From Scopulibacillus darangshiensis (GTDB taxonomy: Bacteria; Bacillota; Bacilli; Bacillales; Sporolactobacillaceae): 64,000 nt of DNA. The notes below the pieces were generated by a model. That model was not told where the DNA came from. It saw only the letters and a list, made by a program, of their open reading frames with translations, and made no database searches. Numbering within the stretch: the first letter of the stretch is position 1; each line of letters begins with the position of its first letter. The DNA is taken from contig NZ_SLXK01000003.1 of assembly GCF_004341035.1 (NCBI RefSeq), positions 152,451 to 216,450 on the forward strand. The letters are read 5' to 3'. This document shows, one piece after another, positions 1 to 7,765 of the stretch. The position numbers were made by a program, and so were the translations under genes.

Positions 1-74
1 TTTGGATGTCTCAGATGAGGATTTGCCTTTTTAAAAATACAAACTTGTGTGATGTTAAAAAAGGCATCAAAAAC

Positions 75-103
75 TTTATATTTAATCCGGCACAATGTAT
101 AAT
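75..103 (+). promoter_or_regulatory. Candidate sigma-A promoter of the antitoxin gene
   Basis: TTTATA (75-80), a 17-bp spacer and TATAAT (98-103). A second TATAAT lies at 109-114, so the exact start point is uncertain. It sits about 55 bp before the antitoxin start codon. Confidence 0.45.
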
Positions 104-160
104 ATTAGTATAATCTTTAATAATAATGTATATAAAAATTGATAATGAAGGTGGTTGTTT

Positions 161-373
161 ATGTCACACAAATTGTCCAACCACGATAGTAAATCCTACA
201 TTGATAATGAAAAGCAAATTAATCATTATATACAAGAGGCGAAAGCGACTTTAGCAATTGAAGGACTTAATTTGAATAACCAGGCCGCCAAATTAATTAA
301 AGAAAAACTGTCAGGGAAATTATCAGAAGATGATTTTCTAAAGCGGGCTTTGGAACTTGCCAAAAATGGATAA
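161..373 (+). CDS. VbhA-type antitoxin (Fic toxin inhibitor)
   Basis: A 70-residue protein with no signal peptide or membrane segment. Antitoxins of this family bind a Fic-domain AMP-transferase and block its ATP pocket with an inhibitory helix of pattern (S/T)xxxE(G/N). The protein shows that pattern as TLAIEG near residue 32, followed by the usual C-terminal helix GKLSEDDFLKRALELA. The start is ATG 161, with AAGGTGG six bases upstream; an in-frame TTG at 155 lacks a separate site. Its last codons overlap the start of a Fic toxin remnant (366) by 8 bp, the usual antitoxin-toxin order. Because that toxin is broken, the antitoxin is an orphan here. The family call rests on the motif and on the toxin remnant. 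Confidence 0.75.
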   Translation: MSHKLSNHDSKSYIDNEKQINHYIQEAKATLAIEGLNLNNQAAKLIKEKLSGKLSEDDFLKRALELAKNG

Positions 374-538
374 ACAGTCAAGGTATTGTTATCCCGGTAC
401 AACAATTTTAATAAACAAGCCGGATATTATGGTTCAAATGAACTGAATCAATACGAAATATTCGTCACGGGCGCTCGCATAATTGAATTGCAGGGGCGTC
501 CGATTTTTGGTATTTCCCAAAAGATTGGATGTAAGTAA
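366..538 (+). pseudogene. Remnant of a Fic-domain toxin, frameshifted and truncated
   Basis: Reading from ATG 366 gives MDKQSRYCYPGTTILINKPD, matching the start of Fic/DOC proteins (YCYPGT..LINK). This frame ends at a stop at 444-446. A second frame continues from about 434 with SNELNQYEIF and QGRPIFG, the next conserved part of the Fic N-terminus, and stops at 536-538. The catalytic HPFx(D/E)GNGR motif is absent because the 3' part of the gene is missing. One frameshift plus a 3' deletion therefore inactivated the toxin. The start overlaps the antitoxin by 8 bp. Fic toxins transfer AMP to protein targets; this fragment cannot. Confidence 0.7.
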
Positions 539-681
539 GTTGACGCTGCATTTTTATATTTCCTGTAACCTAATCCCCCCAAATACATTTTTCCAAAACA
601 CCTGTTTCTCTAGATTTATGCACCGAAATTGCTATCATTAAATAGAACGTTAGGTTTTTCACATCCATATGGAAGGGTGAC

Positions 682-1812
682 ATGATAGTGGGTCAAAATT
701 ATGATAATTTGTGGCAGCGGGTATTGGATATTATGGAGGAGCGGATTAGTAAACCAAGCTTTAATACATGGCTAAAGACGACCACTGCAGTAATTTCCGG
801 GAATCATCATATCGTTGTTCAGGCTGATAACGACTTTTCACGCGATTGGTTGGAATCACGTTATGCTTCAGACATCAAGAAGGTCATCTATGATTTAACT
901 GGCCTTACATATGACATTTCCTTTGTAATGAAGGAAAATGCTGAGCGGCCCCTAAATGACATCGATAAAAAAGAACAGTTCCCACTGACCAAGCTTAATC
1001 CCAAATTTACATTTGATAATTTTCTCGTCGGGAGCTCAAACCGATATGCCCTTTCCGCAGCCGCTGCGGCAGCTTTACTGCCGGGCAGGGCTTACAATCC
1101 ATTGTATATATATAGTAAAACGGGTCTTGGCAAAACACACCTGCTACATGCCATCGGTAACAAAATAAAAGGGGAGAACCCCAAGGCAAAAATCATATAC
1201 ATCACTGCCGAAGGGTTCGCTAACGATTTTATAGAAAGCACTGCGAAAGGTGCGATTAGCGAATTCAGAGCAAAATATCGCCATACGGATGTTTTGCTTT
1301 TTGATGATTTTGAGCATTTATTTGGCAAGGAACAGACTTTAGATGAGTTCCTGCACACATTTAACTCTCTTTATAGCGATACAAAGCAAATTGTCATAAC
1401 ATGTGACCGCCGAGTTGAAGACTTCCCGCCGGTGAAGGATAAACTTTTATCCCGCCTTAATTGGGGGCTTAGCGTTGATATTCTATCACCAGATGAGGAT
1501 TTGCTGGTGAAGTTGATTTACTTTTATTGTAAAACAAATGATTTTACCATGTCTAAGGAGCCGTATGATATAATCCGCGAGCTAGATATTCAAAATGTTC
1601 CCGAGTTGTTTTCTTCACTCAGAAAGGTTGAAGCTTTATTAAAAGCGGAGGAAGAACAACTAACCATAGAAAAGAGAAATCTAAGTCAAGAGTTAACGCC
1701 GGTTAAAACTAACGATGCGAATCAAATGAATGATTTGCAACAAAAAATTTCTGATCTGCAGGCCAGGGTTGAAAAACTTGAAAAAGGAATTTTAAAACAA
1801 CAAACCTATTGA
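682..1812 (+). CDS. DnaA-like AAA+ ATPase without the DNA-binding domain
   Basis: A 376-residue protein. Residues 1-85 resemble DnaA domain I (LWQRVLDIMEE, FNTWLKTT). Residues 105-330 are the AAA+ core: FTFDNFLVGSSNRYA, Walker A SKTGLGKTH (first P-loop glycine replaced by Ser), Walker B VLLFDDFEHLFGKEQT, sensor 1 ITCDRR and the arginine-finger box LLSRLNWGL. Chromosomal DnaA (about 446-450 residues) then has domain IV, which binds DnaA boxes. Here that part is replaced by about 45 residues of predicted coiled coil (NDLQQKISDLQARVEKLEK). No dnaN or recF lies nearby, so this is a paralogue rather than the initiator. It could bind DnaA through domain I or the AAA+ face and modulate initiation, as Hda or SirA-type factors do, but that is inference. 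The start ATG 682 follows GGAAGGGTG. A terminator follows at once. Confidence 0.8.
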   Translation: MIVGQNYDNLWQRVLDIMEERISKPSFNTWLKTTTAVISGNHHIVVQADNDFSRDWLESRYASDIKKVIYDLTGLTYDISFVMKENAERPLNDIDKKEQFPLTKLNPKFTFDNFLVGSSNRYALSAAAAAALLPGRAYNPLYIYSKTGLGKTHLLHAIGNKIKGENPKAKIIYITAEGFANDFIESTAKGAISEFRAKYRHTDVLLFDDFEHLFGKEQTLDEFLHTFNSLYSDTKQIVITCDRRVEDFPPVKDKLLSRLNWGLSVDILSPDEDLLVKLIYFYCKTNDFTMSKEPYDIIRELDIQNVPELFSSLRKVEALLKAEEEQLTIEKRNLSQELTPVKTNDANQMNDLQQKISDLQARVEKLEKGILKQQTY

Positions 1813-1821
1813 TTCCGCAAG

Positions 1822-1843
1822 CCTCCTGAAAAGGAGGTTTTTT
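1822..1843 (+). terminator. Rho-independent terminator of the dnaA-like gene
   Basis: Stem CCTCC/GGAGG with loop TGAAAA, followed by six T residues, ten bases after the stop codon. Confidence 0.75.
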
Positions 1844-2108
1844 ACATGGATAATCTCTAAAAAATTGATAATAATACCAGTGTAGACGATCTTTATTCAA
1901 TAAAAAAGCGCTGTCATTCGGCAATTTTTTTATAATTTTTATTGGGATTTATTTGAATTTACGATAAAAATTGCGAAGATAAAATTTTAAAAAAATAGGG
2001 TTTAAACCCTTGGTACATAAGCTTCCTTTATTGCTTTTTGCCCTTAAAGGAAAAATACTATTGCTATAAATTAAACACTTCATAAAATAAAAACATTTCG
2101 TTTTTGTG
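1844..2108. other. AT-rich intergenic stretch, no gene seen
   Basis: Between the terminator and the dtpT promoter I see no supported reading frame, tRNA or clear repeat, only long A and T runs. Confidence 0.5.
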
Positions 2109-2137
2109 TCTACAGCGTGAACAAAATCCTTTATAAT
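2109..2137 (+). promoter_or_regulatory. Candidate sigma-A promoter of dtpT
   Basis: TCTACA (2109-2114), 17-bp spacer, TATAAT (2132-2137), about 50 bp before the dtpT start. Confidence 0.55.
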
Positions 2138-2186
2138 AAAAAATGCCCAAAAACAACGAGCTTAGACAACTTGAGGGGGAAATTAT

Positions 2187-3578
2187 TTGAATACTGTAGC
2201 AACTGCAAATGGACAAGGTAAATTAAAACATCCAAAAGGATTGTACTTGCTGTTTGTGACAGAAATGTGGGAACGGTATAGCTACTATGGAATGAGAGCG
2301 GTTTTAGTTCTTTATCTGACAACGGCACTAATCAGCGGCGGTCTTGGAATGGATCCCGGGAAAGCATCATTGCTCTATGGTTATTATACCGGTATGGTAT
2401 ATTTGACACCGATTATTGGCGGCTGGTTAACCGACCGTTTTATCAGTATGAGAACAGCCATTACAATCGGCGGCGTGACCATGGCGATCGGCGACTTTTC
2501 ACTGTTCTTGATCAATGCACAATGGGGCGTTTATCTCGGTCTGATTTTACTGATAATTGGAAACGGATTCTTTAAGCCGAACATTTCCACACTTGTCGGT
2601 GAATTATACAGTAAAAACGATGTTAGAAAAGACTCAGCTTTTACGATTTTCTATATGGGGATCAACTTGGGTGCACTTTTTTCTCCATTGATTGCAGGGA
2701 TGATTTATCAGCATTGGGCGCATTCAACAACTGGAGGAATCGAGCATTTCGGATTTAAATATGCGTTCTTGGCATCATCAATTGGTATGATCGTTGGACA
2801 GCTTGGTTTTAATATACTGGGCAAAAAGTTTTTGGGTGACGCGGGAACAAAGCCTGCCAAAGAAAAGGTTAAACCTAAGAAAACTGAAAAGGCAAAACCT
2901 TTAACAAAAGTAGAGAAGAGACGTGTCGTTTCCATTCTCATTTTGGCTTGTTTTGTCATTGCTTTCTGGGCTGGATTCGAACAAGCAGGAAGTTCATTTA
3001 CGCTGTACACTCAAAAGTTTATTGATCGTGACGTGAATGGTTTCATAGTTCCGACATCATGGTTCCAATCACTAAACCCGCTGTTTATCTTGATCTTAGC
3101 ACCGATCATGTCTGCACTTTGGGTTAAGCTTGCAAAGTCCAAACGAGGCGACTTCGGTGTGCCAACCAAGATGGCTTTTGGATTAATTCTATTAGGCCTC
3201 GGATTTTTCGTCCTCGTACCGGCTGTTATGCAAACTGGCAGTGATGAAGCGCACATCGTTGTTAAGGCGAACCTTTTATTCATGGTCTTCACTTATTTGC
3301 TTCACACCCTTGGTGAGTTGTGCTTGTCACCTGTTGGTTTATCGGCTGTTAGTAAATTGGCACCGGTAAAAATCGCATCGCTCATGATGGGGATTTGGTT
3401 CATTAGTAACTCGGTTGCCAACATGATCGCGGGTAAAATTGCTGAGGAGACCCAGAAGCTTGGTTATCTAGGGCTTTACCAATATACAGCTATCGCTGTT
3501 ATAATCCTAGGGATCATCCTGCTTGCCCTTTCCAAGCCAATTCAGAAATTAATGCATTTGGACAAGTCCGAAGTTTAA
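2187..3578 (+). CDS. dtpT: Proton-dependent di-/tripeptide transporter (POT/PTR2 family)
   Basis: A 463-residue polytopic membrane protein, within the usual 460-500. Members couple proton entry to import of di- and tripeptides. The N-terminus carries the ExxER proton-coupling motif (EMWERYSYYGMRA, about residues 25-37). The PTR2 signature region follows (GGWLTDRF; FYMGINLGAL). A charged cytoplasmic linker near residues 220-240 is rich in Lys (KPAKEKVKPKKTEKAKP) and separates the two helical bundles. The start is TTG 2187, preceded by GAGGGGG; no ATG lies close by in frame. The gene has its own promoter and a bidirectional terminator, so it is monocistronic. Peptide import would suit the amino-acid catabolism genes elsewhere in the window. 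Confidence 0.9.
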   Translation: MNTVATANGQGKLKHPKGLYLLFVTEMWERYSYYGMRAVLVLYLTTALISGGLGMDPGKASLLYGYYTGMVYLTPIIGGWLTDRFISMRTAITIGGVTMAIGDFSLFLINAQWGVYLGLILLIIGNGFFKPNISTLVGELYSKNDVRKDSAFTIFYMGINLGALFSPLIAGMIYQHWAHSTTGGIEHFGFKYAFLASSIGMIVGQLGFNILGKKFLGDAGTKPAKEKVKPKKTEKAKPLTKVEKRRVVSILILACFVIAFWAGFEQAGSSFTLYTQKFIDRDVNGFIVPTSWFQSLNPLFILILAPIMSALWVKLAKSKRGDFGVPTKMAFGLILLGLGFFVLVPAVMQTGSDEAHIVVKANLLFMVFTYLLHTLGELCLSPVGLSAVSKLAPVKIASLMMGIWFISNSVANMIAGKIAEETQKLGYLGLYQYTAIAVIILGIILLALSKPIQKLMHLDKSEV

Positions 3579-3588
3579 ACAAGACAGA

Positions 3589-3623
3589 AAAGATAGACCT
3601 CTCATTCGGGTCTATCTTTTTTT
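3589..3623. terminator. Bidirectional terminator between dtpT and the LOG gene
   Basis: An 11-bp perfect stem, AAAGATAGACC / GGTCTATCTTT, with a 9-base loop and a T run. A-rich sequence on the other side lets it also serve the convergent minus-strand gene that ends at 3627. Confidence 0.85.
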
Positions 3624-3626
3624 GTT

Positions 3627-4202
3627 TTATAACTCACTCCATTTGTTTGTCGGTGCCGGGGGTTGATAATCTTGCAGCAAGGTGATCAAACGGTCAGGTT
3701 TGCTTTCGCATATCAGCAGCTGTGCGTGGGTTGCGGGAATAAAGCCGCTATCGACACCATTTTTGATCATTTGCACCAACGGGTCATAGTAGCCGTTAAT
3801 ATTCAGGAGACCGATCGGTTTATTATGTATGCCAAGCTGACCCCAGCTGACGACCTCCATTACCTCCTCTAACGTTCCATAGCCTCCGGGCAAAGCGATA
3901 AAGGCATCCGAGAGTTCACCCATCTTTGCTTTCCTTTCATGCATGCCGGGCACTTCATGAAATTCGGTCAGTTCGGTATGCACAATTTCGCTGCGGAAGA
4001 GCCCTGTCGGCATCACCCCAATCGCTTTTCCGCCTTGCTCTAAGACAGTGTTGGCGACACGTCCCATCAATCCCATTTTAGAGCCGCCGTAAACTAAGTC
4101 AATCCCTCGATCGGTTAGTTCTTTTCCAAGCCATTCAGCCGTTTCTCCATATTTCGGCTGCAGCCCGGCATTTGATCCAGCAAAGACACATACGCGTTGC
4201 AT
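3627..4202 (-). CDS. LOG-family nucleotide 5'-monophosphate phosphoribohydrolase (YvdD-like)
   Basis: 191 residues, the same length as B. subtilis YvdD (TIGR00730 family). These cytosolic enzymes cleave the N-glycosidic bond of nucleoside 5'-monophosphates (AMP or cytokinin ribotides), releasing the base and ribose 5-phosphate. The signature PGGYGTLEEV (near residues 105-115) forms the phosphate and ribose site, and the N-terminal VFAGSNAG strand-loop fits the Rossmann-like fold. The ATG at 4202 has AGGGAGGC at the proper distance. It stands alone, convergent with dtpT. The family is often annotated lysine decarboxylase, which is outdated. The physiological substrate in Bacillus is not settled. 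Confidence 0.88.
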   Translation of the reverse strand: MQRVCVFAGSNAGLQPKYGETAEWLGKELTDRGIDLVYGGSKMGLMGRVANTVLEQGGKAIGVMPTGLFRSEIVHTELTEFHEVPGMHERKAKMGELSDAFIALPGGYGTLEEVMEVVSWGQLGIHNKPIGLLNINGYYDPLVQMIKNGVDSGFIPATHAQLLICESKPDRLITLLQDYQPPAPTNKWSEL

Positions 4203-4344
4203 TGAAATCAGCCTCCCTTTATAACTTTAGTTTAAGGCTTTATGTTGGAAAAAACCATAAGAAGGAAGTTTGATTTTAATATGTAAAAGATTTATGTTGC
4301 AAAATTAAAAGAATCAAATTATTTGTCAATTTGCTATTGCATGT

Positions 4345-4358
4345 TGAAAGCGCTTTTT
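4345..4358 (+). promoter_or_regulatory. Candidate cre (CcpA) site upstream of the lactate permease
   Basis: TGAAAGCGCTTTTT matches 12 of 14 positions of the cre consensus TGWAANCGNTNWCA. It lies about 90 bp before the permease start, next to the TATAAT at 4370-4375, and would give carbon catabolite repression of lactate uptake. Confidence 0.5.
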
Positions 4359-4377
4359 CTATAATTTAATATAATCA

Positions 4378-4392
4378 GGTCATCAGATGACC
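4378..4392. promoter_or_regulatory. Palindromic operator, probable LutR site (lutP)
   Basis: GGTCATCAGATGACC is a perfect 7-bp inverted repeat around one base. It starts three bases after a TATAAT (4370-4375), so it covers the likely transcription start. The same core recurs at 6972-6984 before lutA, which points to a shared regulator, most simply the GntR protein encoded between them. Confidence 0.75.
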
Positions 4393-4448
4393 GGATAATA
4401 TGATAAGGAGGTTTGGCTTTTATATTTTATATGAAAGAAGGGGTTTAG

Positions 4449-6116
4449 TTGCACTGGACACAAATCTATAATCCGCTCGGTAACATGGCTTTATCTTTTG
4501 TTGTTGCTTTAATACCGATTCTATTCTTTTTTTGGGCTCTTGCTATTAAAAAGATGAAGGGTCATTATGCAGGATTGCTGACAGTATTAATCGCGGTGAT
4601 AGAGGCTGTTGTTGTATACAAAATGCCTGTAAAACTTGCATTTGAAGCGACGGTTTTCGGCGCTCTAGAAGGGTTATGGCCGATCGGATGGATTATTGTT
4701 ACAGCCGTTTTTCTGTACAAATTAACCGTTAAGTCCGGTCAGTTTAAAGTGATCCAAAATTCAATTGCTTCGCTGACGGAGGACAGGCGCTTGCAAGCCT
4801 TGCTTATTGCTTTTTCCTTCGGTGCATTTTTAGAAGGTGCTGCGGGATACGGGACTCCCGTTGCCATTGCAGGGGCGCTTCTAACGGGGCTTGGGTTTAA
4901 TCCATTTTATGCTGCTGGTCTTTGTTTGATTGCGAATACAGCACCTGTTGCTTTTGGGGGTATTGGCATTCCCATCATTACAGCCGGACAAGTCACGGGA
5001 ATCGATCCTGACATTTTAAGCCAAATGATAGGAAGGCAGGTCCCGCTGCTTTCAATTTTTGTTCCGTTTTGGCTTATATTAATAATGGCCGGCTGGAAGA
5101 AAACAATTGAAGTGCTGCCTGCTATCCTCGTTTGCGGCGTATCATTTGCCGTTGTTCAATATTTCACCGCCAATTTTCTTGGACCAGAACTGCCTGATGT
5201 GGCTTCAGCGATTGTAAGTCTTATTGCACTTGCTGTATTCTTAAAATTCTGGCAGCCTAAGACGACGTTTCGCTTTGCGAACGAAAAAAGCCGGAAGACG
5301 GTTGAAAGCACTTCAGCAATCGAACATGCTGCGGCCCTTGATTTGAATAAAAAGTATACATCTTTAGAAATTTTTAAAGCTTGGTCCCCCTTTATCGTTT
5401 TAATTATTTTTATAGGGCTTTGGGGAGGATTTGGAACAGTTAAAAAGCTTTTAAGTTATTTTACCTTAGAACTTCCGGTTATCGGTCTAAACAACATGGT
5501 GCAAAAAGCCCAGCCGATTGTTGATCATGTCACACCCTATGCCGCCGTGTATAAGTTTGATATTTTGGCGGCTGCTGGGACGTCCATCTTAATCACGGCG
5601 GTGATTAGTAAATTTATACTTAAAATGACTTGGCGAATGTGGGTTGAGACACTTATAGAAACATTGAAAGAACTGCGTTTTCCGCTGTTAATGATCGTTT
5701 CTGTTCTAGGGTTTGCTTATATTGAGAATTATTCTGGGATGAGTGCAACCCTTGGCTTAGGTCTTGCGTCCACAGGTGTATTGTTTCCTCTATTTGCGCC
5801 TATTCTGGGTTGGCTTGGTGTTTTTCTTACGGGGTCTGACACCTCATCAAATGCCCTGTTTGCCAATTTACAAAAAATAACTGGACAACAGATAGGTGTA
5901 GATCCAACGCTTTTGGTAGCGGCTAACTCGACTGGAGGTGTAACAGGGAAGATGATTTCACCTCAATCGATCGCTGTTGCGACCGCTGCGACAGGTCTAA
6001 TCGGAAAGGAAGGAAACCTCTTTCGATTTACTATAAAACATAGTTTGCTCTTTGTAGCGATAGCAAGTTTAATCACATTTCTTCAGGCCTATGTGTTTAG
6101 CTGGATGATTCCATAA
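4449..6116 (+). CDS. lutP: L-lactate permease
   Basis: A 555-residue polytopic membrane protein of the LctP family, which imports lactate with protons. The family core is visible: FGAFLEGAAGYGTPVAIAG (about residues 120-140), the APVAFGGIGIP segment and the C-terminal GSDTSSNALFANLQ motif. The start is TTG 4449, preceded by AGAAGGGG. Upstream lie a cre-like site and the palindromic operator that recurs before lutA. The regulator gene lutR follows 86 bp downstream and then lutABC, so uptake, sensing and oxidation are all in one locus. Length and motifs are normal for the family. Confidence 0.93.
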   Translation: MHWTQIYNPLGNMALSFVVALIPILFFFWALAIKKMKGHYAGLLTVLIAVIEAVVVYKMPVKLAFEATVFGALEGLWPIGWIIVTAVFLYKLTVKSGQFKVIQNSIASLTEDRRLQALLIAFSFGAFLEGAAGYGTPVAIAGALLTGLGFNPFYAAGLCLIANTAPVAFGGIGIPIITAGQVTGIDPDILSQMIGRQVPLLSIFVPFWLILIMAGWKKTIEVLPAILVCGVSFAVVQYFTANFLGPELPDVASAIVSLIALAVFLKFWQPKTTFRFANEKSRKTVESTSAIEHAAALDLNKKYTSLEIFKAWSPFIVLIIFIGLWGGFGTVKKLLSYFTLELPVIGLNNMVQKAQPIVDHVTPYAAVYKFDILAAAGTSILITAVISKFILKMTWRMWVETLIETLKELRFPLLMIVSVLGFAYIENYSGMSATLGLGLASTGVLFPLFAPILGWLGVFLTGSDTSSNALFANLQKITGQQIGVDPTLLVAANSTGGVTGKMISPQSIAVATAATGLIGKEGNLFRFTIKHSLLFVAIASLITFLQAYVFSWMIP

Positions 6117-6202
6117 CTGATGAAATGAGTCACAATCTGTTTGTCCCTTTAACGGCATTCCAGTAAAATAGTTAAAAAGAACATTTTTATGGGGTGAACC
6201 GT

Positions 6203-6940
6203 TTGCAATATAAACAAATAAAAAGTAAGAAAATTTATGAGGTCGTAGCAGATGAACTGGTACAAATGATCAAAAAAGGCACATTAAAACCTGGCGACAA
6301 GCTCGATTCGGTTCAACAGCTTGCTGAAAATTTTCAGGTCGGACGATCGGCTGTCCGCGAGGCATTAAGTGCTTTAAGAGCCATGGGACTTGTTGAGATG
6401 AAGCAAGGGGAAGGCACTTATATTAAGGAATATGACCCGGGTGCTCTATCCCAATCTATTTCCACAGCTGTCTTAATGAATCAAGGGGATGTTAAAGACC
6501 TGCTGGAAATACGGAAAATATTGGAGGTTGGCGCCGCTGGTTCCGCCTCTGCGAGTTGGCAAGAAAAGGATCTTGATATAATTGAAGAAGCACTTAGTGA
6601 AATGAAAATGGCCTCCGGCGATCAGGAATTAGGGGAAAAGGCTGATTTGACATTTCATATGGGGATTGCGAATGCCTCACACAATAAACTATTGGTTCAT
6701 CTCATGAACAGTGTATCAGAAACAATGGCTGAAACAATGAAAGAAACCCGCCGCATCTGGATATATTCTAAAGAAACAACATCCGAACGTCTATATCAAG
6801 AGCACAAAAGTATTTTCGAAGCAATTGAAAGGCGTGATGCAACGAAAGCACAGCACCTGATGTTGGCTCATTTGGTTGAAGTAGAAAAGGTCCTGATGGC
6901 GTATTTCGGTGAAACAGATGAAAATGCTTCTTTAAATTAA
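6203..6940 (+). CDS. lutR: GntR/FadR-family regulator of lactate utilisation
   Basis: About 245 residues. The N-terminal winged helix (about residues 5-70) shows the GntR pattern GTLKPGDKL...LAENFQVGRSAVREALSALRAMGLVEMKQGEGTYI in sections. The C-terminal helical FCD domain (about 85-230) would bind the effector, expected to be L-lactate in LutR/LldR. FCD metal-binding residues are plausible in the ADLTFHMGIANASHN and HKSIFEAIERRD segments. TTG 6203 is the likelier start, because GGGGTGA (6191-6197) then serves as the ribosome site; a GTG at 6194 overlaps that site. Position between the two operators and the lut genes supports the assignment. The promoter of lutABC lies at the end of this gene. 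Confidence 0.88.
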   Translation: MQYKQIKSKKIYEVVADELVQMIKKGTLKPGDKLDSVQQLAENFQVGRSAVREALSALRAMGLVEMKQGEGTYIKEYDPGALSQSISTAVLMNQGDVKDLLEIRKILEVGAAGSASASWQEKDLDIIEEALSEMKMASGDQELGEKADLTFHMGIANASHNKLLVHLMNSVSETMAETMKETRRIWIYSKETTSERLYQEHKSIFEAIERRDATKAQHLMLAHLVEVEKVLMAYFGETDENASLN

Positions 6941-6959
6941 GGAATGACTACATTATAAT
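6931..6959 (+). promoter_or_regulatory. Promoter of lutABC
   Basis: TTTAAA (6931-6936), 17-bp spacer, TATAAT (6954-6959), overlapping the last codons of lutR. Confidence 0.55.
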
Positions 6960-6971
6960 AGTGGTAGCAAA

Positions 6972-6984
6972 GTCATCAGATGAC
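6972..6984. promoter_or_regulatory. Palindromic operator, probable LutR site (lutABC)
   Basis: GTCATCAGATGAC repeats the core of the operator at 4378-4392. It lies about 13 bp after the -10 box, where bound repressor would block initiation. Confidence 0.75.
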
Positions 6985-7031
6985 CTGATGTATTAGTTCG
7001 GTGGGTTGGCCAGAAGAAGGGACTGAGCAAA

Positions 7032-7763
7032 ATGAAAGTATCGCTGTTCATCACTTGTCTTGGGGAAATCTTTTATCCAAATGTGGGTAAGGACGTTGTT
7101 GAAATACTGGAACGTGAAGGCTGTGATATCGACTTTCCAGCCGGACAAACGTGCTGCGGGCAGCCGGCATATAACAGTGGTTACAAAGAGGATGCCGCTA
7201 AAGCAGCCAAACAAATGATTCGAAGCTTCGAAGATTCCGAGTATGTGGTGACACCATCAGGTTCGTGCGCTGCCATGGTTCGGGAATACCCTGGACTATT
7301 TGAAGAAAATACGGTGTGGCATAACCGTGCAGAAAAGGTTGCTGCCAAAACGTTTGAACTGACACAATTCATTGTTAATGTTCTTAGGAAAGAAGATCTT
7401 GGCGCAAGTTACAATGCCAGGGCCACCTATCACACATCATGCCATATGACCCGGCTTCTCGGTGAAAAAGAAGCGCCTTTCAAACTATTAAAACATGTCA
7501 AAGGTCTAGAACTTATTCCCCTGTCTAATAGTTATGATTGCTGCGGATTCGGCGGGACATTTGCTGTAAAAATGGGTCCGATCTCCGGGCAAATGGTTGA
7601 TGAAAAAGTCAGGCATGTTGAGGAAACAGATGCAGATATTTTAATTGGCGCCGATAACGCGTGTTTAATGAACATAAAGGGTCGAATCGATCGCAGAGGG
7701 AAACCAATCGAAGTGATGCATATTGCACAAATTCTGAACCATCGCGAGGAAGGGGAGGCATAA
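7032..7763 (+). CDS. lutA: Lactate utilisation protein A, cysteine-rich (Fe-S) subunit
   Basis: 243 residues, close to the 238 of B. subtilis LutA. LutABC is a cytoplasmic iron-sulfur complex that oxidises L-lactate to pyruvate. The protein has two CCG domains: [12 protein letters not shown] near residue 40 and [10 protein letters not shown] near residue 170, plus SGSCAAM and TSCHMTR cysteines. These bind the Fe-S cluster as in the heterodisulfide reductase/GlpC family. The start ATG 7032 follows AGAAGGGA. lutB begins three bases after the stop, so the genes are co-transcribed from the operator-controlled promoter. Confidence 0.95.
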   Translation: MKVSLFITCLGEIFYPNVGKDVVEILEREGCDIDFPAGQTCCGQPAYNSGYKEDAAKAAKQMIRSFEDSEYVVTPSGSCAAMVREYPGLFEENTVWHNRAEKVAAKTFELTQFIVNVLRKEDLGASYNARATYHTSCHMTRLLGEKEAPFKLLKHVKGLELIPLSNSYDCCGFGGTFAVKMGPISGQMVDEKVRHVEETDADILIGADNACLMNIKGRIDRRGKPIEVMHIAQILNHREEGEA

Positions 7764-7765
7764 AC

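Noticed and set aside
616..624. DnaA box upstream of the dnaA-like gene
   Set aside because: TTATGCACC differs from TTATNCACA at the last base and occurs once. One such match is expected by chance, so no origin is claimed.
682..1812. Chromosomal dnaA and replication origin
   Set aside because: Domain IV is absent, there is no dnaN neighbour and no cluster of DnaA boxes.
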